Part shown: piece by piece, positions 1-11,352 of the stretch
Position numbering within the stretch: position 1 is the first letter of the stretch
How the letters are laid out: the number at the start of each line of letters is the position of its first letter
Source: Patiria pectinifera
Lineage: Eukaryota; Echinodermata; Asteroidea; Valvatida; Asterinidae
DNA: 64,000 bases
Assembly (NCBI GenBank): GCA_029964075.1
Contig: CM057148.1
Span: 27,149,916 to 27,213,915, forward strand
Direction: 5' to 3'
The notes under the pieces: generated by a model
The model's database searches: none
What the model was told of the DNA's origin: nothing
The model's input: the letters and a program-made list of their open reading frames with translations, nothing else
Made by a program: the position numbers and the translations under genes

Positions 1-980
1 GCATTTTTAGCAAAATCGGGAAAAATCAGATGTTTCTGGAAAATTGTAGATTGTATGGGGTTAGATGTTTATGAAATATTTCATATTGTAAGGGGTGAAT
101 AATGCATATTTTAGCGAAATTTGGCAAATCAGATGTTTCTGAAAAATTTCAGATGTAAGGAATTAACCTTGCTTTTTTTAAGCGAAAATGGGGAAAAAAA
201 TTGGGAATTTTTTAATGTTTATGAAAAATTTCAAATTGTAAGGGATTAACCATTGATTTTTTAGCAAAATAGGGCAAAATCAGGTGTTTATGGAAAATTT
301 CAGATTGTAAGTAGTTAAGCTTGCATTTTTTAAGCAAAATCACAGGTTTCTGGAAAAGTTCAGATTGTAAGGGGTTATTAACCTTGCATTTTTAGCAAAA
401 TTGGACCAAATCAAATTTAAATACAAAATTAAAAATTGTAATGGATTAACCTTGCCAAACTAGGGCAAAATCAGATGTTTCCCAAAAATTGCAGATTGTA
501 AGGGCTTAACCTCACATTTTTAGCAAAATTGGGCAAAAAGAAATGTTTATGAAATGTTTATTTTTTAGTGAAATTTGGCAAAGTTGGATGTTCATGAAAA
601 ATTCAAATTGTAAGGGGTTAACCCTGCATTTTTCTAAGCGAAATTGGGAAAAATCAGATGTTTCTGGAAAATTGCAGAATTGAATGGGGCTAACTTGGCA
701 TTTTTAGCAAAATTGGGCAAAATGAGATGTTTGTGAAAAATTTCAGATGTAAGGGGTTAACCTTGCTTTTCAAATTGTTGGGGGTTAACCTTGCATTTTT
801 TAGCAAAATAGGGCAAAATCAGGTGTTAATTAAAAAAATCAGATTGTAATGGGTTAACCATGCATTTTTAGCGAAATTTGTATGAAAAATCAAAAATTGT
901 AAGGGGTTAACCTTTGCCAAAAAGGGGGTATAATCAGAAGTTTCTAGAAAATTGCAAATTGAAAGGGGTTAACCTTGCAT
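1..980. repeat. AT-rich satellite, ~67-bp units, forward polarity
   Basis: Tandem degenerate units of about 66-68 bp built around the words AAGGGGTTAACCTTGCATTT, TTAGCAAAATTGGGCAAAA and CAGATGTTTCTGGAAAATT. The window starts inside the array. It matches about 41281-42272 line for line with scattered differences. No coding sequence is visible. The GGTTAACC palindrome recurs in almost every unit. Confidence 0.93.
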
Positions 981-1938
981 TTTGCTAAAAATGTGAGGTT
1001 AAGCCCTTACAATCTGCATTTTTAGAAACATCTGATTTTGCCCTATTTTGCTAAAAAAATGCAAACTTTACCCCTTACAATTTGATTTTGTTTATGAACA
1101 ACTAATTTTTCCCAATCTTATTCAAAAAGCAAGGTTAACCCCTTACAATCTGCAATTTTCTAAAAACATTTGAATTTTTCCTCATTTTCGCTTAAATTTT
1201 TTTTTCCCAATTAAGCTGAAAATGCAAGGTTAATCCCTTGCAATCAGAAAAAAAATTCATAAACATCTCAATTTGCCCAATTTTACCTAAAAGCAAGGTT
1301 ACTGCTTTACATCTAAAATTTTTCAGAAACATCTGATTTGCCAAATTTCGCTAAAATATGCAATGTTCACCCGTTACAATATAAAATATTTCATAAAGAT
1401 GTGACCCCATACAATCTGCAATTTTCCACAAACATCTGATTTTTCCCGATATTGTTAAAAATGCAAGGTTAACGCCTTACAATTTAAATTTATCATAAAC
1501 ATCTAATTTTGCCCAATTTTACAAAAAAGCAAGGTTAATCCGTTACATCTGGAATTTTTCAGAAACATCTGATTTTGCCCAATTTTAGTAAAATATGCAC
1601 CAAATTTTGCTAAAAAAGAAAGGTTAATCCCTTATAATTGTAGATTTTTCATACAAATCTGATTTTGACAAATTTTGCTAAATATACAAGGTTCACCCCA
1701 TAGGCCTACAATCTGCAATTTTCCAGAAACATCTGATTGTGCCCTATTTTGCTAAAAAAGAAAATGCAACCCCTTACAATTTGATTTTTTTCATAAACAT
1801 CTAACTTTGCCAATTTTCACCAAAAAAGCAAAGTTAATCCCTTACATCTGAAATTTTCCAGAAACATCTGATTTTGCCCTAATTTGCTAAAAAAATGCAA
1901 GGTTAACCCCTAACAATTTGAAATTTTCATACACATCT
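981..1938. repeat. Same AT-rich satellite, reverse polarity
   Basis: At about position 980 the units turn over and continue as their reverse complement (TTTGCTAAAAATGTGAGGTT, then CCCTTACAATCTGCAATTTT and AACATCTGATTTTGCCC). The two halves together form a degenerate inverted repeat close to 2 kb long. The same turn is found at about 42272 in the second copy, so it predates the duplication. Confidence 0.92.
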
Positions 1939-2250
1939 TTTTTTTGTTCAAAATGTTCAGTGGTAGCTCTAACAGCGCCCTCTATTTCCGCACCTCCTCA
2001 TTTTTTTTTTACCAAAGAGCACCAAGGAATGGGAAATTGCACCAATGCAAATGATTGAAAGCACCAAGGCAAATTATGGAGGACACCAATGTACATAAGG
2101 ACACCAAAAAAGCAAAATAGTACCCACCTTGTCTGTACAATCCAAGCTTAAAGAAAAAAAAGAAAAAGAAAAAAAAAAGCCGCGTGGGCGCGTCAATTCC
2201 GGAACTTTGGTCTTACCAGAGACCGAATATTTTTTTTGGGGGGGGGGCCT
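1939..2250. mobile_element. Inverted-repeat (MITE-like) element, left end missing
   Basis: This is the counterpart of the complete element at 43179-43552. The right terminal inverted repeat (CCAGAGACCGAATATTTT) is present but about 105 bp with the left terminus is absent. Inside are five copies of CACCAA spaced about 18-23 bp apart and a purine-rich run. The ORFs on both strands here are low-complexity readings of this element and are not genes. Confidence 0.7.
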
Positions 2251-2383
2251 TAATGCCTTAACTATAATTATTACCCCATGCGACAAGACAGCTGGTAAAG
2301 AAATCAGGCTTCGACAAGTAACAGAACTTTGTTTACGTTCGGCCAGAGCAGTTTATTGCCAGATCGATTATCAGCAAAAGTTT

Positions 2384-2940
2384 TCTGGTCGCTGCGATCC
2401 GCGAAAACTTGTTCATTTTGTTAAGTAAAACATCAAATTGTCTCCAATTGTTTGCGATCATAAGAATTGATAAACATTAACGCAAATATTAACAATGATT
2501 TTCCGGTCGTAGCGATCGCCGCGAAAATCTATAGCCCAATGTCAGGTTCCCGGTCGTAGCGATCCCCGCGAAACCCAATAACAGAGGTAAACAATAACTG
2601 TACAAGTATTATTTCCGGTCGTTGCGATCCCCGCGAAATAATAACGTATATCCAATATTCCAATTTGTTTCCGGTCGTAGCGATCCCCGCGAAACAGAAA
2701 ACAAAGCAATAACATAACTGTACAAGTATATTTCCGGTCGTTGCGATTCCCGCGAAATAATAACGTATAAACCAATAATCCCATTTGTTTCGGGTCGTAG
2801 CGATCCCCACGAAACACGTTAACGAAACAATCACATTAACTGTACAAGTGTATTTCCGGTCGTTGCGATCCCCGCGAAATAACAAAAAATATCATCACTA
2901 TTCCAATTGGTTTCCGGTCGTAGCGATCCCCGCGAAACCC
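2384..2940. repeat. Regularly spaced 27-bp GC-rich repeats, CRISPR-like look
   Basis: Nine copies of a near-constant core, TTTCCGGTCGTAGCGATCCC followed by CGCGAAA, lie about 57-65 bp apart from 2502 on (starts near 2502, 2548, 2611, 2668, 2731, 2788, 2853, 2911; a degenerate one near 2384). The AT-rich spacers alternate between two related types, one with ACTGTACAAGTAT and one with CCAATATTCCAATT, so the real period is about 120 bp. The core is an imperfect palindrome (TTTC...GAAA). It lies only in the first copy of the duplicated region. Best read as a higher-order minisatellite; its function is unknown. Confidence 0.85.
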
Positions 2941-2945
2941 AATAG

Positions 2946-3414
2946 CCGCCTTACGGTTAATTGCGTGCCAAGCAAAACATTCCATCATAATTCTCCGTCC
3001 CCATTAATTTGCCAAACAACTGGCATGTTTCCCGAACGCCACATATTTACACGGATTTATAATACATGAAAAACAAGGTCTGTTGTACAAAAATGTACAG
3101 TGAGGTTCAACACGAGTCCGTGATAAATCGGTGTAGTGATTGGCATTAAAAATGTTGCCCGACATGACTTTTATCAAATTTAATGATTTCAATGGTGACT
3201 ACAAAATTCGGGGATGTCAACCTTGAGTAAATTGCTAAGCCTTAGGCATATGCAGGCGTTCTGAATGAAATTCCGCCAAACGGTCATTTATGACCGCCGC
3301 CAAAATAGCCTAGAGGCTCAAAATTTATGATAGACTTGTAACTGGGAATTTGACAAGGAAATCGGAAATGGGCCACGAGGCAATGGTGCAAGAATGAGTG
3401 ATATTAAGGGGACA
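2946..3414. other. No gene seen
   Basis: Non-repetitive intergenic sequence between the spaced repeats and the SGNH ORF. Only short ORFs without recognisable domains occur. It has no counterpart in the second copy of the region. Confidence 0.6.
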
Positions 3415-3993
3415 CTAATAAATGTTGAAAGCAGTGACAAGTGCATCGTAAAAGTTGTGGATGATCAATCTAGAACCCTCGTCGGCAAGATGAACGCCAT
3501 CCTGCCGAAACAGCAAATGATTGTCCCAAACGATCTGGGGGTGAGGGATCAAACCACCCGGGGCAAACCGCATCAAATGGCCTACCCAGTGATTAATGGC
3601 CACCCGGGCTCGCTCAACTTTGTTTGGGCGGTTTGCCCCGGGGTAGTGGACCCGCGGCAGAATAGCGGACCAAAACATAACTGTATGCGGCAACAGAGAC
3701 CGCGTGACAGTGAGCACACTCTTTATTGCCTCCTGAGTAGCTTTCTTGGGGAGAATCCCCAGATCGTTGGAGCCGACATGTAATATGATAAAGTCGGGGT
3801 TGGTCTGCTCCGTTAACCAGCAGCGATGCAGAAAGTCATTAAAGTCCGCAAGGTGAAGGCCCCGCTTTCCCAACCAACGGATATTAGCCACATCATTCAG
3901 AGCCCCTCCAACTGAAGCAACAGCAGCTCGGCCAGTCCAGTGGACGATGGAGTCCCCCACAACCCATACCAATGGCTTGTAGGCGGGTTGCAC
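3415..3993 (-). CDS. SGNH/GDSL hydrolase-like ORF, 192 aa
   Basis: An uninterrupted ORF with all four SGNH blocks: GDSIVHW near residue 13 (nucleophile Ser), VGGALND near 27 (Gly), HVGSNDLG near 92 (Asn), and QDGVHLADEG near 167 (catalytic His, with Asp three residues before it). A GKRGLHLADF stretch and WSAILPRVHYPGA are typical of the SGNH domains that abound in invertebrate and fish genomes, often inside retroelements such as Ngaro/DIRS types (established knowledge). The family hydrolyses esters or related acyl bonds; the substrate here is unknown. It is on the opposite strand to, and directly abuts, the Ty3 fragment starting at about 4056. No introns, promoter or partner ORFs are evident. 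It may be a fragment of a mobile element and not a host gene; homology of the fold is sure, function is not. Confidence 0.72.
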   Translation of the reverse strand: MQPAYKPLVWVVGDSIVHWTGRAAVASVGGALNDVANIRWLGKRGLHLADFNDFLHRCWLTEQTNPDFIILHVGSNDLGILPKKATQEAIKSVLTVTRSLLPHTVMFWSAILPRVHYPGANRPNKVERARVAINHWVGHLMRFAPGGLIPHPQIVWDNHLLFRQDGVHLADEGSRLIIHNFYDALVTAFNIY

Positions 3994-4055
3994 GGCTCAT
4001 GAAAGTAAAATGACAATGAAAATAAAATACCCACAATCAATAACGTACATGTAAG

Positions 4056-6103
4056 GATGCTAGGGGGCGCACAGCAGTGAAACCAGTTGTACCAGGCTCG
4101 CAGGTACTCATGCGCAGATGTGCATTTGGGGGGCGTCACAAAATTCAAAATATATACGAGAGCGATCCGTATATCGTGGTTTTGGTAAATCAGCTAGCAA
4201 GGGGATGTGTGTTCCATTCGACCGGCTAAGGGAGGCGAACAGAAGACAGTAGGAATAGGAAATATTTACTACTGAACCCTAGAGCAGAACCGGAGTCTGA
4301 CAGTGGGGAAGAGTCCGAGGAGGATTCATTATGTGATGTTGTCGTGTCTGACACAGGTGGCTTGCCAGGCCAGCCTCCAGCTAATGGCTCTAGGGAAGTA
4401 GGGAGTGGAAAAGTAGGGGAGCCAGCTCAAGTCACTGGCTCAAGCTCTTCTGTTCCACTGAGAAGATCCGAAAGGGTGACTAGGGGGTACACCGAAACCC
4501 ACTTGGTATGATATCACCAAAGGTGCCAACCCGAGATGGTGCATGCCTCCTTATGCAATCTTATCAACGAATTTCCTAGGTGGAATATCAAACCTGAGGC
4601 TATTGTATTTTTGCCTGTGCTGGCCCGCACTGGGGCCATGCGAAGCTCACAAGTCTCACTTGATGAATTTAATGCAAGGGTTGAAGCATTTACCAGGTTG
4701 TTAAAGGGTTCCACATTTGTAGAAGATAGATGGTGGGTGTGGAAACACCGGGCCTTAAAGAACCCTGAGTACATCCTGGATGGTGTGCATCTGAACCTGC
4801 AGGCATGGCTCACTATGAGAGAACCCTCAGACAGTTCATCAAGTTCTTTGAATTCAGGATTCTGTGATTATAGTAACTTGTTTGACGTTGCTAGGGGTGA
4901 CGATGTGTTTGTCCTAACTCAAAGTTTGAGTATTGCTTTAAAAGTTCGGTTAAGATTTTAGAAAGAAGTGTATATTTATATTGTATATGAGTCCCATCAC
5001 GACGGGAGGGCCGTTTAAGTTATACCCTGCCAAAATTAACATGTTTGTGCTTTATCGAAAGAGAATGTAATGGCCTTAAAATAATGGGTCAGACAGCTCA
5101 ATAGATAGTATGGTTTTAGAGTTATAACAATGTACATGTATTACAGAGCCAGATTGGTCGCATTATGTTTTCTTGTTAACTGATCTCATTTTATTGCTGT
5201 TTTTATAAAAGGGTTTTCCTAAATTGATCTCCAGGAGTAGATCACCAAAAGAAGGGGAGAGATGTAGTGATTAGAAATAATTTATTTGCTTTGCCCATAA
5301 GGTCAAATGAGGGCGCTGTTTAAGTTACCCTGTCAAACTTCCGCAAATTTGTTGAGTGGTTATGAGGATATAGAAATAGTACGTTCAACAGCTAAGTAAG
5401 GGGATATTTTGACGATAATAGATAACTAAGGGGTTCTATCTCTCATGAAGTGCTGTATTCTCAAAAGTAAATTTCTGTTATTGTAAAATATGTGAATGTA
5501 GGACAGAGCAGATGATGTTTTTATCGTGTGCGCCTTAATACTAAACAACTGTTTACGTAAGCGGGTTTGGCGGGCACTGTCTCAGAGGTCTGCGTTTCTG
5601 ACAGCTGCAGAAAGCTTGCTTTAGCAATATCAGACCAATTTAGCCTGACAGCCGATGGCTGGGATGTATATTTAGACACCAGAGGAAGGAGAAACAGCCC
5701 TGGAGCCCGTGCACTGGCTGGAATCAGACAAATTGAATTATTTTCATGTTATTTTGGGGGTTTTATTATCAACGAAAGTGTAACTTCCAAGACGCCGACC
5801 GGGTCAGAGGTCACTGTCATACATGTACGTTAATGTGGGAAGGCTGTTGTATTTGCAATGGAGTTATTTGTATCTGGGTTGGACTATGTAATTTTCTAGG
5901 GTTAATTTATTACTTGTACACAAATGTATTGTGATTAATGGGATACGTGCACATGTATGTGAAGTTATGTGAGTTATATTGATTTATTTTTAATGTATTT
6001 GATTACTAGGTTTTTTGTGATGAATGGGAGATAGGCGGCTAATAAATTTGATGTGATTAAATCATCATCCCTGAACCTCGACTCCACACCGAGTTTCACT
6101 ACA
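4056..6103 (+). mobile_element. Ty3/gypsy-type LTR element, 3' part only (fossil)
   Basis: Collinear with about 47681-50269. It holds the end of the pol region, part of a downstream ORF whose C-terminus has an SGNH-like last block (ILDGVHLN), a purine tract (AAAAGAAGGGGAGAGA) and the 3' LTR. It is broken and incomplete, with several breaks, and no 5' half or 5' LTR is in the window. The matching site near 21390 is free of it, so the insertion is younger than the split of GPCR copies 1 and 3. Confidence 0.85.
5263..6103 (+). repeat. 3' LTR of the Ty3 element, copy 1
   Basis: 841 bp, opening with TGTAGTGATTAG and closing with TTTCACTACA, so the ends are short inverted repeats of each other. 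A purine-rich tract directly precedes it and an AATAAA polyadenylation signal lies near 6041. It aligns over its whole length with 49422-50269. Short ORFs inside it are not genes. Confidence 0.9.
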
Positions 6104-6165
6104 ATAAAAAGGAGTTTAACGTTATAACTGATTTAGAAGTCCATTTTGGTTAATTGCTCCCTAAG

Positions 6166-7562
6166 TCCTTTCATCACACAAAGTACCTTTGCTACCGATT
6201 CTGGGCTTGACGTGGGTGTTTGGTGTCCTGTCAATGGATCCCAACACACTCGTCTTTCAGTATCTCTTCGTCATCTTCAATGCCCTTCAGGTAAATACAC
6301 TTGATTTCATGCTTGTGATTTTAATACAACCGTTTGCTAAATAAATGGATCGCATGATGTATAATGTTGCTGTAGCAATATGAAGAAATACTGTGACAGT
6401 GACATTCCTTATCACTATAATTGAAGTTATACTGTTTTTTTTTATCACACCAATGTTAATTTAATTTATCAACAATGCACTTATTTTCCGCTCAATTTAC
6501 AAGAAAGTACAACAGCTGTACCATATTTTTGATCCCTTCTTTCGTTTACACAGGGAGTGTTCATTTTCCTGATCTACTGCGCCTTTAACAGTGAGGTAAG
6601 ATTACTACCAAATGCAACTAATTTCAATAAAATTGAGCAGGGGCCGACTCGAACCTTTGTTATAAATTACAAAAATGTCTCAATCAATAGGTAGCACGGA
6701 TGTTGAAAAATATGTTATTTGTGACAAAATAAATGCGCGGTTCAATGACGTCGACAGGGAAAAGCGCGCCCTCACTCGTGGAGATGCAATCTCGAAAGCT
6801 TCGACTGCTGAGAACTACGGCTATCCTTTAGTACGTTCTCTCGTTTCCGATGAATTATCCTGATTTCTATATTTCTGAGTTAAACAGTTCGTCATGATAT
6901 CCACCTACCAATCTTCATTTGAATTTAAGTTTAATTAATTTTGTTTATTTCTTGTAATGAAACCAAGGATTCCTCAAAATTGCCATAGGCACTATGGCTA
7001 GCAAGCCTGAAGAAACCTTTACAGAAGACAATGAGAAGAAATTAGCTTTAGAGGTGGGAGGAAAACCCACGAAATCAGGTAGGGATTGAAACCACATACA
7101 CTCTGGACCAGAACAGTAGTCGGACCTAGGCCCTAGCAGTGGAAAGACTGCGCCAACCTGACTTCTCCTTAAAGATCAATGCGATTAATAGAGTAGTGGG
7201 TAATTACAGTCATGTGACTCGGAAGTTGAATTCAAGTCCTTACATGACCGCTACTGCCTTTATGTGACTAAACAGAAAGGTGGTTGGGGCAAACGGAACC
7301 GTGTCGATGTGTCCACTACCTGCTCATCGGGCGAGCCTCAGGGACAACAGATGGCGACGCTGAAGATACAGACCAAGACAACGACTCACATCACCACACG
7401 TATGTATACATGTATCATCTATATCTCTCACTAGCTTCATTACAAAATATGTGTAAATGCTACACGTTTCCCATGAAGAGTAAATGACGTTCTTTCTATT
7501 TCAACAGATATGATTTTGACACCCGCATCGGATGGATTTTACCTTACACCAACCAACGTTAA
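6166..7562 (+). pseudogene. Adhesion GPCR, last exons (TM6, TM7, tail), copy 1
   Basis: 3' end of a class B2 receptor; upstream exons are not in the window. Exon A 6166-6290 gives [20 protein letters not shown] and then [17 protein letters not shown], the TM6-ECL3-TM7 signature of the family. Exon B 6554-6595 gives GVFIFLIYCAFNSE (end of TM7). The next exon, seen whole in copy 3, has here lost about 47 bp with its splice acceptor and first codons. A likely tail exon (about 6989-7078), exon E 7351-7399 and exon F 7508-7562 follow; E and F join in phase and end HHHTYDFDTRIGWILPYTNQ plus R and a stop. The join from the juxtamembrane exon to the tail exon does not fit by phase, and the tail exon looks repeat-derived. 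The Ty3 LTR sits 62 bp upstream of exon A, in the intron. Such receptors signal at the plasma membrane; ligand unknown. Confidence 0.8.
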
Positions 7563-7679
7563 ATTCGCTGCATGGAAGCTGGACGAAGAACGATAAAATA
7601 TTCACACATCAACAATCCGGTTCGTAAGTGTGACGTCACTTCAGTTTAAACCACGCCCACTGCACATAAAGCAGTATTG

Positions 7680-8160
7680 GAACTATTTGAACCGGAAGTG
7701 TATTACGAAGAATGCAATGGGCGAATTATGGTGTGCTTGCATAGCCTACTGTAATTTCATTGGTCTAGAACGGCCACGTGTTAATAATAAATGTTTATTT
7801 CGTATACACGTTGAATATAAACTATTCCATATATTCTGCGTTCCATTATAAATAAAGCTTATTATACACTGCGTTGCTTTTAATTACGCGCCATGCACAC
7901 GCGTGTAGGAATTGCCCGGACGCTCGCGACTGAGTGCTGCAACCGCTCAGTCTCATGTCCGGCAAGAAAGCCTGCAGCTATCAAAGGTTACATCCCAGTG
8001 ACGTCATTTATTTCGTGCATAGTAAGCCTTTATCATTTTGTCTTGTTGGCACATGGTGATGTGGGCTATGGCTTTTCTAACCACCTCGGGGCGCATAACG
8101 CTTTGTGCACCTCGGATGTCAAAAACGTCATATCCAGCATCACATCAGTCAACAAAATTA
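7680..8160. repeat. Interspersed repeat ending in an imperfect hairpin
   Basis: About 480 bp sharing, in opposite orientation, many blocks with 27484-27930: CTGTAATTTCATTGGTC, CGGCCACGTGT, TATCAAAGGTTACATC and a terminal hairpin (GTGATGTGGGCTATG against CATATCCAGCATCACATC, about 8039-8157). This marks one repeat family. It lies just past the GPCR stop codon and holds an ATAAATAAA run near 7850 that could serve as polyadenylation signal. The second copy is at about 52085-52515. Confidence 0.6.
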
Positions 8161-8569
8161 TTGTTAAATGAATGATAACAATGTATATTTCATAATTATT
8201 CCTTTCAGGATATGTAATTGAATTATTTACGAGATTATGAAATGATTTCCCTTTCCTTAGCCCTTTTTAGCATATCAGTTATCAAAGGTATTTGTTAGGA
8301 ATCTGGACTTTATATTTATTTAGAAACTATTCGAAAGTTGACGGAAGATTTTTTTAGATGTGAAATAAAAACATACAGTATAAAAAGTGAATTTTAAATT
8401 GTATCATAAAATTGTAGTCATACGATAATTGGAATGTACATAACCTATTGCGTGTTCTAATAACTTATGTAGACTCTAATGATAAATTTTAGTAATTTCA
8501 AGTTGTAAGTTGGAGTAACATTGGTAATCATCTTATACGCTCTAACTGTTTATGTCGATTGTGTATTAA

Positions 8570-8775
8570 TATAACTCACTGAGTGGGAATTCTCTGGAAA
8601 CTTGATGCCCCCTGTCGTAGAGGTCGTCCCAACATGACCCTGAAAACATCCATCGAGTTGGAAACTGGTCTGAGTGGTTCTTCTCTTTCAAACACCATGC
8701 TTGACAGGGGGACAGATGGGCCCAACTCATCATGTCATCACAACAGTGAACGAACAAATGAATGAATGAATGAAT
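8570..8775 (+). mobile_element. LINE 3' end fragment
   Basis: The reading CRRGRPNMTLKTSIELETGL followed by a LSNTMLDR-like stretch resembles the extreme C-terminus of non-LTR reverse transcriptases (pattern RRGRP...DTGL...AMxDR). It ends in a short AATG tandem repeat, a usual LINE tail. It is heavily 5'-truncated, only about 200 bp. A second copy is at 52910-53122. Confidence 0.55.
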
Positions 8776-9698
8776 GAGTGGGAATTTAATTAGCGAGCCT
8801 GTCAGCGAACTCTCTAAAAATAAAATAATAAAATGTAAATAGTATTGAGTTCATGTCAAAAATTATATGCTTCGTAAGGACAATCAGTGAACTCCAGCGA
8901 ACTTTAAACAATGTCATGTATCCTTGTACGTGCACTGACGATGTGGCATGACCATACACGTTCGATGGCTTCAAAATGACAGAGTGTGAAGTTCAAGATT
9001 TAGCCCTTGTTTGTTTATCCCTATCGCAGAAAATAGATGGAGCTAATCTTATATTTTAACGGACGTCATAAGCACAAACCGGCAATAGCTGAAAGATGTT
9101 TGTATCTGGTACCGAGGAACTGCATTTGAAGGAGAGAAAAAGAGCCACATGTATAACAATTACGGGCGTCGCATAAATAAAAGAGATACACTGCCACATC
9201 GATCCAATGATTTCACAAAACAAAAAGTTAAATAAAGTGTTTAAAGTGTATACAATTGGTTTACATAGAGAACTCCAAACAATATGTTCAAATAAAAATT
9301 TCCGTCAATTTACATTGAGTGCTTCAGAGGATCTTCCGTAGGTTGTCTATAACCCTTCACTAAACTTTAAGCAAATTCAAATTGACCAGAAAATTGTAAA
9401 CCTTTTTATGAAGTCGAGTTGTCGGTTTTGCCTGTAGACTGATTATATCGTTGTTCTAAAACTAATTTTAAAAAGTTGGAAAGTATCGTAGTTTATACTA
9501 TTGAAAGTGATTATGCTCAAAATTATGTAGATCAGAAGATAAGGGACTATATTCACTGGAAAATGTAGACTTTATTAAAACGGTAAATCCAAGTTACATA
9601 AAAAGTCACCCATTGTTATAGGAATGCAGACGAAATATGGAAGAGCCCTGTTATTAATTCGTTAAGTTTGACAATGCAATTTACGTCTCACTAGACCG
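8776..9698. other. No gene seen; holds the shared 111-bp segment
   Basis: AT-rich sequence without convincing ORFs. Its first part, 8807-8917, is shared with 22815-22925 and 53147-53257. Directly after it copy 1 continues with unique DNA while the other two enter the ~220-bp satellite. Confidence 0.6.
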
Positions 9699-10168
9699 AC
9701 AGGGTGTACGTGGTGCAAAAAGAAGGAAACCAACTTTTGACAGGAATTTTAACTTACTGTTTTTATAATGTAGGAAAGTATAGCTCTTTAACCATACGTG
9801 GGAAAAAAAATGAAAAAAATCGCAAGGATAGTCTTATTATGCTAATTTGAATATAAGTTGCCAAAATCACTGTTGTCCACTTGTAAGTCTATGTAAATCA
9901 AGCTCCGGAGCTCATTAGTCAAGCGGAACGAATAAGCCATCCGTGGACAAAAGGGTTTGACACATGATATCTTTAAAGTATATACCATACCGTATAATTA
10001 TGTACCATATCTCAGAGACAAAATATGCATTTTTGCAACACATTTTTGTGTCACTTATGTATAAAGTTCAATATCCTAATACCACAAATTTGAATTTCTA
10101 TAAGTAGCTTAAGAAGTAGGTGAAAAATGCTGTCAAGAGTGGTTTTTTTTCTGTTTGCACCTCCCTGT
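9699..10168. mobile_element. MITE with ~30-bp imperfect terminal inverted repeats
   Basis: Left end ACAGGGTGTACGTGGTGCAA, right end TTTGCACCTCCCTGT read outward as ACAGGGAGGTGCAAA. Length about 470 bp, no coding capacity. The ACAGGG terminus followed by TA on the right is typical of mariner/Tc1-like MITEs (inference). Confidence 0.55.
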
Positions 10169-10557
10169 ATATAGCCAATGTTACTGAGACAATCAAAAAA
10201 TGAGGATTCTCATCAGACATTGTATTGAGACGACTTCCTGCTAATGGTTTTATCGAATACGTGTTTGTGTCACTGCAGAACTGGTGATATTGGGTCTAAA
10301 ATTGATTGTATGTTAATTACATGATTGTATGTTAATTTCTATTTATTTTGTATACGTGGGATCAGTTTGATATTCAAAGGTCAAAGATAAGTGCGCTATA
10401 TGCAGCACTGGAATTCCCAAAACAACCCCTACAATGCGTTGTTTGTATTGCTACATGGACAAAAACAACTTCGCGAAAAACACTAGTAACATCTGACCCA
10501 ATATTATTCAAATATTGAGTGGGAGGAAGATTATCGCAAGGTAAAATTTGGGAACGA
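10169..10557. other. No gene seen
   Basis: AT-rich sequence without a supported ORF, RNA gene or repeat. Confidence 0.5.
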
Positions 10558-10763
10558 GGGAACGAGGTTGCTCTCAATAACGGCCATCTCCGTAGGCCAT
10601 CTCCGCAACTGCGTATTTTAGGAAATCAAGCACGCATTGCGCAATATTGAAAATGTTCCAAACACACGCACTTGTTGCTCGAAATGTGTTCGAAATGAGA
10701 CGCAGCCGATGCGCGTTATGCAAGTTCACGCTCAAAATGCCGATTCAAGTAACCTCGTTCCCC
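10558..10763. mobile_element. Short inverted-repeat element
   Basis: GGAACGAGGTTGCT on the left is mirrored by AGTAACCTCGTTCCC on the right, with about 175 bp between. No coding sequence. Probably a snap-back MITE. Confidence 0.45.
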
Positions 10764-10922
10764 GTGGGGACGATCTTGCTGCGCCATGTTGTTTCCCATC
10801 ATGCCTTGCGCGATCCTAACCCCTGTTTTTGTGTAATTTAAATCTGTCAAAATATTAATAATAAAATAATCTGTCATTATAATTAGGCAGCAGTTTATCC
10901 GTTTTACGCCATCTTTAAAATG

Positions 10923-11352
10923 TTAACCCTAAAAGGGCCGCCCCCCCCTCGACTTTCCGCGATAGCTTTTATTTCTAATTTTTTTTTGCTACCCAAGCTT
11001 CAATGACTTTTTAGCCTCGAGTCTTGCGCATCTTTTGACACCAAAAACATAAAAATCGGGTCAGGGGTTGTCGCGCAGCGGAAGTTTTTCCGGCGCTTTG
11101 CGCCGTGAAAACTGAATTTTCCCATACGTTGTGTACACAGACCAGAATTGACATTCAAACATATATGAATAATTAATTAGCCATAATTCCAAACCCTTTG
11201 ACCTATAGTCATGAAATGGCTTGGGTATGTTCATGAAGAGTTGCTCTATTCATGTTTTAAAATTGTTCGTCACTCAATGGCCGTGATCTTAAATCCCCCC
11301 CCCCCCCCCCCCGGCTGAGAGATTGTCAAAATAACCCGGCCCCTTTAGTTAA
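10923..11352. mobile_element. MITE flanked by TTAA
   Basis: TTAA-CCCTAAAAGGGCCG at the left and CGGCCCCTTTAG-TTAA at the right; the ends match as inverted repeats at 11 of 12 bases. The TTAA duplication points to a piggyBac-type source. The right TTAA (11349-11352) is also the left TTAA of the next element. A C-run of about 17 lies near 11297. Confidence 0.6.

Noticed and set aside
2384-2940. CRISPR array
   Set aside because: Spacers are related to one another in two alternating types, the setting is a spliced animal genome, and no cas genes are present.
5567-5934. ORFs inside the Ty3 LTR (also 49726-50085)
   Set aside because: Within LTR sequence, no domain, and the LTR ends and signals explain the conservation between copies.
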